NCBI RefSeq assembly: GCF_016806835.2
Contig: NZ_CP086111.1
Span: forward strand, 1,809,001 to 1,873,000
Direction: 5' to 3'
DNA: 64,000 nt
DNA from: Skermanella rosea
GTDB lineage: Bacteria > Pseudomonadota > Alphaproteobacteria > Azospirillales > Azospirillaceae
Shown here: positions 54,114 through 64,000 of the stretch, piece by piece
Numbering within the stretch: the stretch's first letter is position 1
How the letters are laid out: the number at the start of each line of letters is the position of its first letter
The notes under the pieces: generated by a model
Seen by the model: the letters and a program-made list of their open reading frames with translations, nothing else
The model's database searches: none
Told to the model about the DNA's origin: nothing
Translations under genes and position numbers: made by a program

Positions 54114-54986
54114 CTAGGTCACCAGAAATTTTTTCTTGAAGGCCACCAGGTCGCGCCACGCATCGCGCTTCATGGCGGGTTGGCGCAGCAGGAAGGCCGG
54201 GTGATAGGTCGGCAGGACGGGAATCGGCCTGGCATTGGCCGAGGGGGCGAACTCGAACCAGCGGCCGCGCAGCCGCATGATGCCGTCGGTCCGGTTCAGC
54301 AGGGCGCTGGCCGAGGTGCCGCCCAGCAGCATCAGCCCTTCGGGAGCCACCAGTTCCACGTGCCGCTCGACGAAGGGAAGGCAGGTCTGGATCTCGTTGG
54401 GGTTGGGCTTGCGGTTGCCGGGCGGGCGCCACGGCAGGATGTTGGTGATGTAGACCTGGGTGCGGTCGAGTCCGATGCAGGCCAGCATCTGGTCCAGCAG
54501 CTTGCCGCTCTTGCCGACGAAGGGGAGGCCCTGGCGGTCCTCGTCCTCGCCCGGCGCCTCGCCGATCAGCATCAGCCGCGCCTTCGGGTTGCCGTCGGCG
54601 AACACCAGGTTGGTGGCGGTCGTCTTCAGCGCGCACCCCTCGAACGCCGCCATGGCGGCGCGGAGCGCGTCGAGGTCGCCGGCGTCTGCCGCCATGGCGC
54701 GTGCCGTGGCGCCCGCCGCGGGCGTGCCGAGCAAGGGTTGCTGGACCGGGCGGCCTGCCGCGGCCGGGGCGGCGCGGGGCGGCAGGGTGCGGCCTCCGGT
54801 CCCGGAACCGGCACCGGAGCCGGGGAGTTGCCGCGCCTGCGCCGGGGCCGTGGAAGCAGGGGCGGGCGCCGCGCGCGCGACGACCTTCGTCCAGTCCGTG
54901 GGAGTGTCCGCGATCGCCTCGTCCACGCCGACATCCAGGTGCCAGCGCAGCAGAGCGACGATTTCGCGCATGTCAGATTCGCTCAA
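54114..54986 (-). CDS. Uracil-DNA glycosylase, family-4-like, with missing Fe-S ligands
   Basis: A 290-residue glycosylase that removes uracil from DNA. The N-terminal ~100 residues are an Ala/Pro/Gly-rich linker after a short helix. The domain shows [58 protein letters not shown] and [20 protein letters not shown]. Family-4 enzymes use four Cys for a 4Fe-4S cluster. Here FEGCAL keeps one of the first pair and TCLPF keeps the last, but the other of the pair is Phe and the Cys before RPPGNR is Trp. The start is a TTG at 54986 with AAGGTGAG upstream. Confidence 0.9.
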   Translation of the reverse strand: MSESDMREIVALLRWHLDVGVDEAIADTPTDWTKVVARAAPAPASTAPAQARQLPGSGAGSGTGGRTLPPRAAPAAAGRPVQQPLLGTPAAGATARAMAADAGDLDALRAAMAAFEGCALKTTATNLVFADGNPKARLMLIGEAPGEDEDRQGLPFVGKSGKLLDQMLACIGLDRTQVYITNILPWRPPGNRKPNPNEIQTCLPFVERHVELVAPEGLMLLGGTSASALLNRTDGIMRLRGRWFEFAPSANARPIPVLPTYHPAFLLRQPAMKRDAWRDLVAFKKKFLVT

Positions 54987-55165
54987 AACTCACCTTGGGC
55001 GGCGCTCATTCATGGTTTGACCCTAGCATCGAACCTATGTTCTTTCATCGGCCGGAAACGGAGAACCGGAACTAGAGATAGGCAGCCAAAGCCGGATTCG
55101 GAGATGCCGTGGCGAGGGCATGGTCTGTTGGACCGGATCCATAGGGCTTGGTAGGGGAAGGAACC

Positions 55166-56800
55166 ATGGAACGCGAGGTAATGGAATACGACGTCGTGAT
55201 CGTCGGAGCCGGGCCGTCGGGCCTGAGCGCCGCGATCCGGCTGAAACAGCTCGCCGCCGAGCAGGAACACGAGGTGTCGGTCTGCATCCTGGAGAAGGGC
55301 TCCGAGGTCGGCGCCCACCTGCTCTCGGGCGCGGTGCTGGAGCCGCGGGCGCTGGACGAGCTGATCCCGGACTGGAAGGACAAGGGCGCGCCGCTCAACA
55401 CGCCGGCCACCGAGGATTATTTCCTCCACCTGACGGAGAAGCGCTCGCGCCGGCTCAAGACGCCGCCGCAGATGAACAACCACGGCAACTACATCATCAG
55501 CCTCGGCGAGTTCGGCCGCTGGCTGGCGGCGCAGGCCGAGGAGCTGGGCGTCGAGATCTATCCGGGATTCGCGGCGGCCGAGGTGCTGTACCGCGAGGAC
55601 GGCTCGGTCAAGGGTGTGGCCACCGGCGACATGGGCATCGGCAAGGACGGCGAGAAGACCGACGCCTACACGCCGGGCATGGAGCTGCACGCGAAGCAGA
55701 CCCTCTTCGCCGAGGGCTGCCGCGGCTCGCTGGCCAAGGGGCTGATGGAGCGCTTCGACCTGCGCCGCGACTGCGACCCGCAGACCTACGGCATCGGCAT
55801 CAAGGAGCTGTGGGAGATCGACCCGGCCAGGCACAAGGAAGGCCTGGTGGTCCACACCATCGGCTGGCCGATGGACGAGAAGACCTACGGCGGCTCGTGG
55901 ATGTACCACATGGCGGGCAACCAGGTCTCGATCGGCTTCGTCATCGGGCTGGACTACGAGAACCCGCACCTGTCGCCCTTCGACGAGTTCCAGCGCTTCA
56001 AGCTGCACCCCGACATCCGCAAGTACCTGGAGGGCGGGCGGCGGATCTCCTACGGCGCGCGGGCCTTGAGCGAGGGCGGGTTCCAGTCGATCCCCAAGCT
56101 GACCTTCCCGGGCGGCTGCCTGGTCGGAGACAGCGCGGGCTTCCTGAACGTGCCCAAGATCAAGGGCAACCACACCGCCATGAAGAGCGGCATGGTGTGC
56201 GCCGAGGCGGTGTTCGACCTGCTGAGGTCCGAGGCCGGCGAGGTCGAGGCGGTCGCATATCCCGAGCGGCTGAAGGAAAGCTGGCTGTGGGAGGAGCTGT
56301 ACCATGTCCGCAACATCCGGCCGTCGTTCCGGCGGGGGTTGTGGGGCGGGATCGCGTATTCGGCCTTCGACACCTTCGTGATGCGGGGCAAGGCGCCGTG
56401 GACGTTCCACAACCACGCCGACCATCTCCAGCTGAAGAAGGCGAGCGAGATGCCGAAGATCCAGTACCCCAAGCCGGACGGGGTGCTGACGTTCGACCGC
56501 CTGTCGTCGGTGTTCATCTCGAACACCAACCACGAGGAAAACCAGCCGGCGCACCTGACGCTGAAGGACCCGACGATCCCGATCCGGATCAACCTGCCGG
56601 ACTACGACGCGCCGGAGCAGCGCTACTGCCCGGCCGGGGTGTACGAGATCGTGCGGGACGACTCGGGCGCCAACCCGAGGCTCCAGATCAACGCGCAGAA
56701 CTGCGTCCACTGCAAGACCTGCGACATCAAGGACCCGACCCAGAACATCAACTGGGTCGTCCCGGAGGGCGGCGGCGGGCCCAACTACCCGAACATGTAG
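55166..56800 (+). CDS. Electron-transfer flavoprotein-ubiquinone oxidoreductase
   Basis: A 544-residue inner-membrane enzyme that passes electrons from ETF to ubiquinone, linking fatty-acid and amino-acid oxidation to respiration. FAD motif [20 protein letters not shown] is at the N-terminus. [20 protein letters not shown] and the 4Fe-4S cluster site [20 protein letters not shown] are near the C-terminus; [20 protein letters not shown] and [20 protein letters not shown] mark the quinone region. The ATG at 55166 follows AGGGGAAGG. No etfAB genes are in the window. A large inverted repeat terminates the transcript. Confidence 0.95.
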   Translation: MEREVMEYDVVIVGAGPSGLSAAIRLKQLAAEQEHEVSVCILEKGSEVGAHLLSGAVLEPRALDELIPDWKDKGAPLNTPATEDYFLHLTEKRSRRLKTPPQMNNHGNYIISLGEFGRWLAAQAEELGVEIYPGFAAAEVLYREDGSVKGVATGDMGIGKDGEKTDAYTPGMELHAKQTLFAEGCRGSLAKGLMERFDLRRDCDPQTYGIGIKELWEIDPARHKEGLVVHTIGWPMDEKTYGGSWMYHMAGNQVSIGFVIGLDYENPHLSPFDEFQRFKLHPDIRKYLEGGRRISYGARALSEGGFQSIPKLTFPGGCLVGDSAGFLNVPKIKGNHTAMKSGMVCAEAVFDLLRSEAGEVEAVAYPERLKESWLWEELYHVRNIRPSFRRGLWGGIAYSAFDTFVMRGKAPWTFHNHADHLQLKKASEMPKIQYPKPDGVLTFDRLSSVFISNTNHEENQPAHLTLKDPTIPIRINLPDYDAPEQRYCPAGVYEIVRDDSGANPRLQINAQNCVHCKTCDIKDPTQNINWVVPEGGGGPNYPNM

Positions 56801-56822
56801 GCCGCCGGACCGGCAAGCGGAA

Positions 56823-56882
56823 CCGGGGGCCGCCGTGATCCATGCCGCTTCGGCAAGCGACGGCGATCACGGCGGCCCCCGG
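56823..56882. terminator. Bidirectional terminator hairpin between ETF-QO and the AraC gene
   Basis: CCGGGGGCCGCCGTGATC (56823-56840) and its exact reverse complement (56865-56882) form an 18-bp stem with a 24-base loop that itself contains GCCGCTTCGGC. It sits between convergent genes. The right arm extends into the last codons of the AraC gene, whose C-terminus RGRGPP it encodes. No T-tract follows. Confidence 0.75.
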
Positions 56883-57865
56883 CCCCGCGGCGAAACCGCC
56901 GCCCGCCACGAGGCCGGGGGCAGGCCGGTGCATCGCTTGAAGGCCCGGCTGAAGGAGGCCTCGGACTCGTATCCGATCCTCACCGCGACGTCCGCTATGC
57001 AGGCCGTGTCGTGCAGAAGCATTCCGGCCGCCAGCTGCATGCGCCATCGCGTCAGGTACGTCATCGGCGGCATGCCGAGGCGGGCGGTGAATCGCTCGGC
57101 CAGGACCGTCCGGGAAACCCCCGCCTCCCGCGCCAAGCCGGGCAATGTCCAGGGGCGGCCCGGATCCCCGTGGAGCAGCATGAGCGCCCGGCCGACCTGG
57201 GGGTCGCGAAGCGCGCCGAGCCATCCCGCCGTCTCCGGGGGAAGGGTTTCCGCGTGCAGGCGCACGGCCTCCATGAAGATCAGCTCGCTCAGCTTTTCCA
57301 GCACCCCGACGCTTCCCGCCCCGCTGTTCCGGCTCTCCCTGACCGTCGCCTCGATCAGGCTGCCCAGCCACCCGCCCCTGGCCCCACAGCCGTCGTCGAT
57401 GTGCAGCAGGCGGGGCAGCGCCTGGAGCAGCGGGTTGAACGGCCTGTTGTCGCATCCCAGGAATCCGCAGATCAGCCGCGTCGCGTCCGGTCCGCCGCCG
57501 GCCGGCTCCAGGCGGAACGGCAGGGTTTCGCCTTCCGCCGGCTGGCGATAGACGCCCAGGTCCGGTGCGGCGCGCATCCGGGGCGCGCTGGACAGGACAT
57601 GGGGGTCGCCGCGCGGAAAGATGATCACGCTCCCGCGGGTCAGGCGGACCGGGTCCGTGTCCGCGTTCACGATGCCCGCCCAGCAGGCACCGTCCGTCAC
57701 TACATGATACTCGATCACGTGCTGGGCGCCCGGCATCACCAGCGGCGCGACCTCGCTGCTGGGAGGCGCCTCCGCGACCCAGGGCGAGGTCGCGTCGACC
57801 TCGAAGAATACGGCGCCCGACAGCCTGACCGAGCGGAGAAGGTCGGATAGGACGTCCGCGATCAT
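56867..57865 (-). CDS. AraC-family transcriptional regulator with N-terminal cupin domain
   Basis: A 332-residue regulator. The N-terminal cupin-like domain (about 1-170: GAVFFEVDATSPWVAEAPPS, AQHVIEYHVVTDGACWAGI, LTRGSVIIFPRGDPHVLSSA) should sense a small molecule. The C-terminal double HTH is LPGLAREAGVSRTVLAERFT and DVAVRIGYESEASFSRAFKR. The start at 57865 opposes the methyltransferase gene, and the 282-base gap probably contains its own and the methyltransferase's promoters. Regulation of that gene is a fair inference; the effector is unknown. Confidence 0.9.
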   Translation of the reverse strand: MIADVLSDLLRSVRLSGAVFFEVDATSPWVAEAPPSSEVAPLVMPGAQHVIEYHVVTDGACWAGIVNADTDPVRLTRGSVIIFPRGDPHVLSSAPRMRAAPDLGVYRQPAEGETLPFRLEPAGGGPDATRLICGFLGCDNRPFNPLLQALPRLLHIDDGCGARGGWLGSLIEATVRESRNSGAGSVGVLEKLSELIFMEAVRLHAETLPPETAGWLGALRDPQVGRALMLLHGDPGRPWTLPGLAREAGVSRTVLAERFTARLGMPPMTYLTRWRMQLAAGMLLHDTACIADVAVRIGYESEASFSRAFKRCTGLPPASWRAAVSPRGRGPP

Positions 57866-58147
57866 CGTGGGTTTCCCTCTTCGCCGTGACCGGTGCCCGA
57901 TCGGCGACGGATCCGTCACATCCCGGACGATCGGCCAAGTCTGCCGGACGCCGAGCCATTCATGCGGCAGGCCGGCACAGGTATAACCGGTCCCAAGGCA
58001 CCGGGTCCGAAGACTAGCACATATTTTCGGTGGATGCGCCCGCCGCCGCGGCGGCGCGATCGCAAGACTCTTGCCCGCTGCCATCAAGGAAAGCGCGGAG
58101 AGTCCGCCGAGCGGGGCGGGCTGCAACTTTTTGCCGGGAGGAAAAGG

Positions 58148-59227
58148 ATGGATACGTATTCTGAAACTGCCGAGCTGGATCCTCGGAAAGTGGAGCAGTT
58201 CGCCGGGAAGATCATGCAGGATATCGGCGGCTCCATGGCCCTGCTGCTCTCCTACATGGGCGACCAGACCGGGGTGTACCGCGCCCTGCGCGATACCGGC
58301 CGGTGCGATGCCGGAACACTTGCCGAAGCCGCCGGCGTCGACCGGCGTTACTTGGCCGAATGGCTGGGAGCCCAGGCCGCCGCCGGCTATGTATGCCATC
58401 ACGAGGAGGACGAGACCTTCTCGATGACGCCCGAACAGGCGATCGTCCTTGCCCAGGAAGGCCATCCGGCCTGCCTCCAGGGATTCGTGCAGATGATCGT
58501 GGCCCAGTACGCCACATACGAAAAGGCGGTCGAGGTGTTCAGGTCGGGCGCCGGGCGGGCCTGGGGCGATCATCACGCATGCTGCTTCTGCGGAACCGAC
58601 CGGTTCTTCCGGCCGGGCTACATGGTCAACCTGGTGGACAGCTGGCTGCCAGCCCTCGACGGCGCCGTGGCGAAGCTGGAGAAGGGCGCCAAGGTCGCGG
58701 ATATCGGATGCGGCCTCGGATCCTCGACGCTGCTGATGGCGAAGGCGTTCCCGAACTCGGTGTTCCACGGGATGGATTTCCACGCGGCCTCCATCGAGGG
58801 CGCCCGGCGGGAGGCGGAGGAGACGGGCCTGACCGCGAACACGAGGTTCACGGCCGTCACCGCGAAAGGCTATGACGAGACGGGATTCGACCTTGCCTGC
58901 GTCTTCGACGCCCTGCACGACATGGGCGATCCCGTCGGCGCGGCCCGCCATATCCGGGAAAGCCTGAAGCCGGACGGGACCCTGATGCTGGTGGAGCCGA
59001 TCGCCGGCGACCGCCTGGCCGACAACCTGAACCTGATCGGGCAGATCTTCTACTCGGCATCGACCCTCGTCTGCACGCCCGCCTCGCGGGCGCAGGAGGT
59101 GGGGTTGGCGCTCGGCGCCCAGGCGGGGGAGAAGAGGCTCGCGGAGGTCCTCCGGCAGGCGGGCTTCACCCGCGTGCGCCGTGCCGCGGAGACGGCCACC
59201 AACATGGTCCTGGAGGCGCGTCCCTAG
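58148..59227 (+). CDS. SAM-dependent methyltransferase with N-terminal winged helix
   Basis: A 359-residue class I methyltransferase. The first ~95 residues look like a winged helix (GALRDTGRCDA-type region: TLAEAAGVDRRYLAEWLGAQ). The Rossmann domain has KVADIGCGLGSSTLLMAKAF as the SAM loop, FPNSVFHGMDFHAASIEGAR, FDLACVFDALHDMGDPVGAA and LMLVEPIAGDRLADNLNLIG. The fold resembles Rv2258c-like O-methyltransferases; the substrate is unknown. GGGAGGAAAAGG precedes the ATG. The AraC-type gene is divergent and may control it. Confidence 0.88.
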   Translation: MDTYSETAELDPRKVEQFAGKIMQDIGGSMALLLSYMGDQTGVYRALRDTGRCDAGTLAEAAGVDRRYLAEWLGAQAAAGYVCHHEEDETFSMTPEQAIVLAQEGHPACLQGFVQMIVAQYATYEKAVEVFRSGAGRAWGDHHACCFCGTDRFFRPGYMVNLVDSWLPALDGAVAKLEKGAKVADIGCGLGSSTLLMAKAFPNSVFHGMDFHAASIEGARREAEETGLTANTRFTAVTAKGYDETGFDLACVFDALHDMGDPVGAARHIRESLKPDGTLMLVEPIAGDRLADNLNLIGQIFYSASTLVCTPASRAQEVGLALGAQAGEKRLAEVLRQAGFTRVRRAAETATNMVLEARP

Positions 59228-59238
59228 GGCATGGGGAG

Positions 59239-59280
59239 CGGTGCCGCGTCAGTCGGGGCGCGATCCCCGCCGCGGCACCG
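59239..59280. terminator. Bidirectional terminator hairpin between methyltransferase and hydrolase genes
   Basis: CGGTGCCGCG (59239-59248) pairs exactly with CGCGGCACCG (59271-59280) around a 22-base loop. It lies between convergent stops, and its right arm is in the coding end of the hydrolase gene, encoding part of its SVPRRGSRPD tail. Confidence 0.6.
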
Positions 59281-60331
59281 ATTCCAGGAACGCCCGGAGC
59301 TCCGCCGCGTAGAACCTGGCCATGGCCGTCGTGCCGTGGCCGCGAGTCTCGTCGCTGGCCGGGATCAGGAACAGGCGTCCGTTCCTGACATGCTTCATCG
59401 CCGCTTCCGTTACGCCGGTTTCCGGCGGGTTGCGCTCGTCGTCGGCCGCGTTGATGAAGAGCAGCGGCGCCGTGATCCGGTCCAGGAGCGGCGTCGGATT
59501 GTATTCGCCCGAGGACTCCCACGCATAGATGAAGTCGTTGGCATCGGCGTTGAACTGTACCGCCAGCCGCTCCTCGACCATTTTGTCCGCCATCTCGCGC
59601 GTCGGGGCCAGCTTCTGGTAGGCCAGGGTGCCGCCGCTGGTGGCCGTGGCGTAGAACACGTTGGCCAGCCTCATCGACTTCGGCTGCTCGGCGTAGTCGC
59701 CGCCGTTGTAGCCGGGGTCCTGGCGGATCATCTCGATCATCAGCCGCCGCAGCATCCAGTTGCGGGCAGCCATCTCCGTCGGCTGCGACGCCATCGGCAC
59801 CAGCGCGTCCATATAGTCGGGATACTTGCCGCCCCAGATCCAGGTATGCATGCCGCCCATCGAGTTGCCCATGATCACGTGGACATGCTCCAGGCCGAGC
59901 CCCTCGGTGAGCAGCCGATGCTGTCCTTCGACCATGTCCTCGGAACTGTATTTCGGGAACTTCGCCTTCAGGCCGTCGGACGGTTTCGTGGATTTGCCGT
60001 GGCCGATCGCGTCCGGCAGGATGATGAAATATTTCTTCGCATCCAGCGGCTGACCCTCTCCGAACAGTTCGCCGGCGAAGGCGGGCGTCAGCATGCCGGC
60101 ACCCGATCCTCCGGTCCCGTGAAGCACCACGACGGGCTCGCCGGAGGGTTCGCCGACCGTCCGGTAGTGCAGGCGCACCTCCGGAAGGACCTCGCCGGTA
60201 TGGAACCTGAAGTCCTTCGCGACGAACGTGGCCTCCTTCGGCGCCGGATAGTCGGCTGCGCCGGCCGCGAAGGAGACGAACGACAGGGCCGCGCCCGCCG
60301 CGGCGTAAATCAACGATCTGAAGACCGTCAT
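59249..60331 (-). CDS. Exported alpha/beta hydrolase, homoserine O-acetyltransferase-like
   Basis: A 360-residue protein with a clear signal peptide (LIYAAAGAALSFVSFAAGAA). The fold is of the MetX-like group: LHYRTVGEPSGEPVVVLHGT, YFIILPDAIGHGKSTKPSDG, VHVIMGNSMGGMHTWIWGGK with the nucleophile Ser, LLFINAADDERNPPETG with the acid and GHGTTAMARFYAAELR with the His. Real MetX enzymes are cytoplasmic, so the secreted form points to an esterase or other hydrolase and not to methionine synthesis. It is convergent with the methyltransferase and divergent from the GNAT gene. Confidence 0.88.
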   Translation of the reverse strand: MTVFRSLIYAAAGAALSFVSFAAGAADYPAPKEATFVAKDFRFHTGEVLPEVRLHYRTVGEPSGEPVVVLHGTGGSGAGMLTPAFAGELFGEGQPLDAKKYFIILPDAIGHGKSTKPSDGLKAKFPKYSSEDMVEGQHRLLTEGLGLEHVHVIMGNSMGGMHTWIWGGKYPDYMDALVPMASQPTEMAARNWMLRRLMIEMIRQDPGYNGGDYAEQPKSMRLANVFYATATSGGTLAYQKLAPTREMADKMVEERLAVQFNADANDFIYAWESSGEYNPTPLLDRITAPLLFINAADDERNPPETGVTEAAMKHVRNGRLFLIPASDETRGHGTTAMARFYAAELRAFLESVPRRGSRPD

Positions 60332-60514
60332 GGCGACCTCCCTTTTTCTTGATTACAAGTTCCCATGGCATGCGGGACGGGGCGTGTCGTCGCTCCGTCT
60401 GCATACCTGCATCATCACCTTGTGCGTGCGAGGGCACAAGCCGCCTCCACGTCCGGTCACGGTCACCGGAATGGGCACCGGGGAGGGCAGGGGGAGCCTG
60501 GAGGGTGGAAGAGG

Positions 60515-60997
60515 ATGCTGATCCGGGATTACGACGTCGCCGACGCCCCGGCCCTGGTCGAGCTTTACGGCCGATCGGTCCGCGGCATCGGTCCGAGGGA
60601 CTATTCGGCCCGGCAGGTGGAAGCCTGGGCCTCCCTCGCCCCGACGCCCGGGCAACTGCACCGGCGAGTGGCGGACGGCCGCAGGGTCCTTGTCGCCGCG
60701 GACGACCGGGGGCAACCCCTGGGATTCGGCGACATCGCGGCGGACGGGCACATCGGCTATTTCTACTGCTCCCCGGAAGCCGCGGGCACCGGAGTCGCCG
60801 CAGCACTCTATGGAGCCCTCGAGGATATCGCCCTGAAGGCTCTCCTGACCCGCATCCATGTGGAAGCCAGCGAGGCCGCCAGGCGCTTCTTCCTCCGCCA
60901 GGGCTTCACCGTCCTCCAGCGCCGCGACCTGCTGATCGGCGACGTCCCCATCCACAACTTCGCGATGGAAAAGCGCTGGCCCCTCGGAAGCCGATGA
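60515..60997 (+). CDS. GNAT-family N-acetyltransferase
   Basis: A 160-residue acetyltransferase. MLIRDYDVADAPALVELYGR is the usual opening, GQPLGFGDIAADGHIGYFYC with CSPEAAGTGVAAALYGALED holds the acetyl-CoA loop (here SPEAAGTGVA in place of R/Q-x-x-G-x-G/A), and EASEAARRFFLRQGFTVLQR closes the fold. It resembles the 'YafP-like' group. The substrate is unknown. The ATG at 60515 has GGAAGAGG directly before it; the upstream frame is discarded. Confidence 0.87.
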   Translation: MLIRDYDVADAPALVELYGRSVRGIGPRDYSARQVEAWASLAPTPGQLHRRVADGRRVLVAADDRGQPLGFGDIAADGHIGYFYCSPEAAGTGVAAALYGALEDIALKALLTRIHVEASEAARRFFLRQGFTVLQRRDLLIGDVPIHNFAMEKRWPLGSR

Positions 60998-61122
60998 TGC
61001 CCCCCAGGAATGGGGTCGGAGTGGATAACCGGCGACGACGGAAGCCTGTCATTACGCAGAAAAAATTAATTAAAATGATCTAGTCCTTGCGGCGTACAAG
61101 GCTGCATCGGAAGGTCATCGAC

Positions 61123-61701
61123 ATGAGAACCCTGTTCAGCATCGTCTCGCTGGTCGGTGCGGTCCTGCTGGTGTCGGGATGCGCAACGACCGGAGAGTCC
61201 TATACGTCCGGCAAGAGCGGTCCGATGGATTGCAAGGATTTCCGCATCCAAAGCGCTCGGGGCGACCTGAAGCCGGCGAGGGAGAAAGACTGCTGGTCGG
61301 GCAATGTCGGTTCGGTCGAACATGTCGGGACCCGGTATGGCCGGTATTTCGAAACCAGCACCGGCTATATGAATACCATGCTCGATGTCGCCGGACATGG
61401 CACCCTGATAAACCACAGGGAACTCCAGGCGCTTCTGACCGGCTTGAATCGGGTGAAGATGGAGGGCGCGGGGTGGGAGGAACTTCCACCCCTGGAGGCC
61501 AACGGCCGGAGATACCGGCTGATGAAATTCTCCCTGGCCGCCTCCCACCATGACTGCATCGGATTTTCCGCTTTCGGCGATTCCGTTCAGCACGGTTATC
61601 GCAGCTCCCTGTTCGGCTACTCGTGCAAGCTCCCGAAACAGGGCAGTATGCAGGTGCAGGACCTTCAGAAGGATCTCGACGCCCTGCGCGTCCGCCTGTA
61701 G
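61123..61701 (+). CDS. Hypothetical lipoprotein, 192 residues
   Basis: Not recognised by family. [20 protein letters not shown] is a type II signal peptide with lipobox VSGC, so it should be lipid-anchored. The mature part contains four further Cys (DCKDF, DCWSG, HDCIGF, SCKLP), possibly disulphide-bonded in the periplasm. A candidate core is [20 protein letters not shown]. The ATG at 61123 follows AAGGTCATCGAC. The upstream gap has an unusual AT-rich patch (GAAAAAATTAATTAAAATG) that may be its promoter. Confidence 0.75.
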   Translation: MRTLFSIVSLVGAVLLVSGCATTGESYTSGKSGPMDCKDFRIQSARGDLKPAREKDCWSGNVGSVEHVGTRYGRYFETSTGYMNTMLDVAGHGTLINHRELQALLTGLNRVKMEGAGWEELPPLEANGRRYRLMKFSLAASHHDCIGFSAFGDSVQHGYRSSLFGYSCKLPKQGSMQVQDLQKDLDALRVRL

Positions 61702-61703
61702 CC

Positions 61704-61735
61704 CCGGGCAGCCCCTGTTGCGAGGGGCTGCCCGG
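61704..61735. terminator. Terminator hairpin between the lipoprotein and katG genes
   Basis: CCGGGCAGCCCCT (61704-61716) pairs perfectly with AGGGGCTGCCCGG (61723-61735) around a 6-base loop. It is placed right after the lipoprotein stop and before the convergent katG stop. A T-tract is lacking, so the strength is uncertain. Confidence 0.7.
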
Positions 61736-61813
61736 TGCGTCGTACCGGTTCACGGGAGGCCCGGTCGGGCGGGAACCGGCACCCCGCCCGATCCAAAGCC
61801 TGAACCTGAGCCG

Positions 61814-64000
<2,187 letters not shown>

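Noticed and set aside
55031-55042. GAAC-CTAT-GTTC palindrome between the uracil-DNA glycosylase and ETF-QO genes, like a Gram-positive SOS box.
   Set aside because: Alphaproteobacterial LexA uses GTTC-N7-GTTC, so this form should not be bound here; it may be some other small dyad.
56867-58951. A 694-codon frame extending the AraC gene back across the methyltransferase gene.
   Set aside because: The extension is antisense to the clearly real methyltransferase; the AraC domain organisation starts at 57865.
59249-60331. Calling the exported hydrolase metX (methionine biosynthesis).
   Set aside because: It has a signal peptide, whereas MetX works in the cytoplasm on acetyl-CoA; only the fold resembles it.
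60419-60440. CTTGTGC...GCACAAG inverted repeat in the gap before the GNAT gene.
   Set aside because: Seven-base arms with no promoter or gene start positioned near enough; too weak to call an operator or terminator.

Overview
This is a GC-rich, densely coded stretch of chromosome from an alphaproteobacterium, most likely Rhodospirillales of the Azospirillum/Skermanella type. That placement is inferred from gene content, not from a search. Supporting signs are a CcrM-type GANTC methyltransferase next to rnhB, an alphaproteobacterial LexA box (GTTC-N7-GTTC), the dgt-argS-SPOR-nagZ-M50-scpA-scpB cluster, MotA/MotB of the alphaproteobacterial form, and hmu-type haem genes. No rRNA, tRNA, CRISPR array or complete insertion sequence was seen. 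The genes at both edges are cut by the window: preA at the left lacks its first codons, and katG at the right lacks its N-terminus.

Layout. 1-4.8 kb: the end of preA, then an accessory, repeat-rich stretch with an orphan terminase-small-subunit-like gene, a possible small-ORF transcription unit, two unknown genes and a PemK/RHH toxin-antitoxin pair. 4.8-17 kb: flavin reductase, motAB, a CYP152-type P450 with a DMT-family transporter, a patatin-like protein, a Crp/Fnr regulator, and an aldehyde dehydrogenase - penicillin acylase - threonine deaminase operon. 17-26 kb: a fold-III ornithine/lysine decarboxylase, an Rpn-type nuclease, two alpha/beta hydrolases around an unknown gene, a GFA protein, a YpfJ-type metallopeptidase, xthA and erpA. 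26-33.4 kb: a seven-gene, mostly overlapping housekeeping operon from dgt to scpB. 33.4-39.3 kb: a zinc-ribbon metallopeptidase and a haem-uptake operon (receptor, hmuS, hmuT, hmuU, hmuV) below a Fur-like box; its receptor gene has lost nearly all of its beta-barrel coding sequence in frame. 39.3-42.4 kb: dctA behind a near-consensus sigma-54 promoter, followed by the DctD-type activator but no DctB sensor.

42.4-51 kb: a higBA pair whose toxin seems to be read from a leaderless transcript; a minus-strand run (glycosyltransferase, GMC oxidoreductase, rnhB, ccrM, folB) with six GANTC sites packed around the ccrM start; an SOS-box-preceded PA0069-type radical SAM gene; a second RelE/HTH toxin-antitoxin pair; and a lone DUF1902 HicB-like antitoxin followed by what may be a decayed hicA. 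51-64 kb: phosphotransferase, moaB, lytic transglycosylase, a uracil-DNA glycosylase lacking some Fe-S ligands, ETF-quinone oxidoreductase, an AraC regulator divergent from a methyltransferase, a MetX-like exported hydrolase, a GNAT enzyme, a lipoprotein and katG. Several convergent gene pairs share hairpin terminators whose arm lies inside a coding sequence.

No single large new system stands out. The best leads are regulatory or decay events: the barrel-less haem receptor, the GANTC cluster at ccrM, the SOS control of the radical SAM gene, the leaderless higB and the small unit at 2620-2924.
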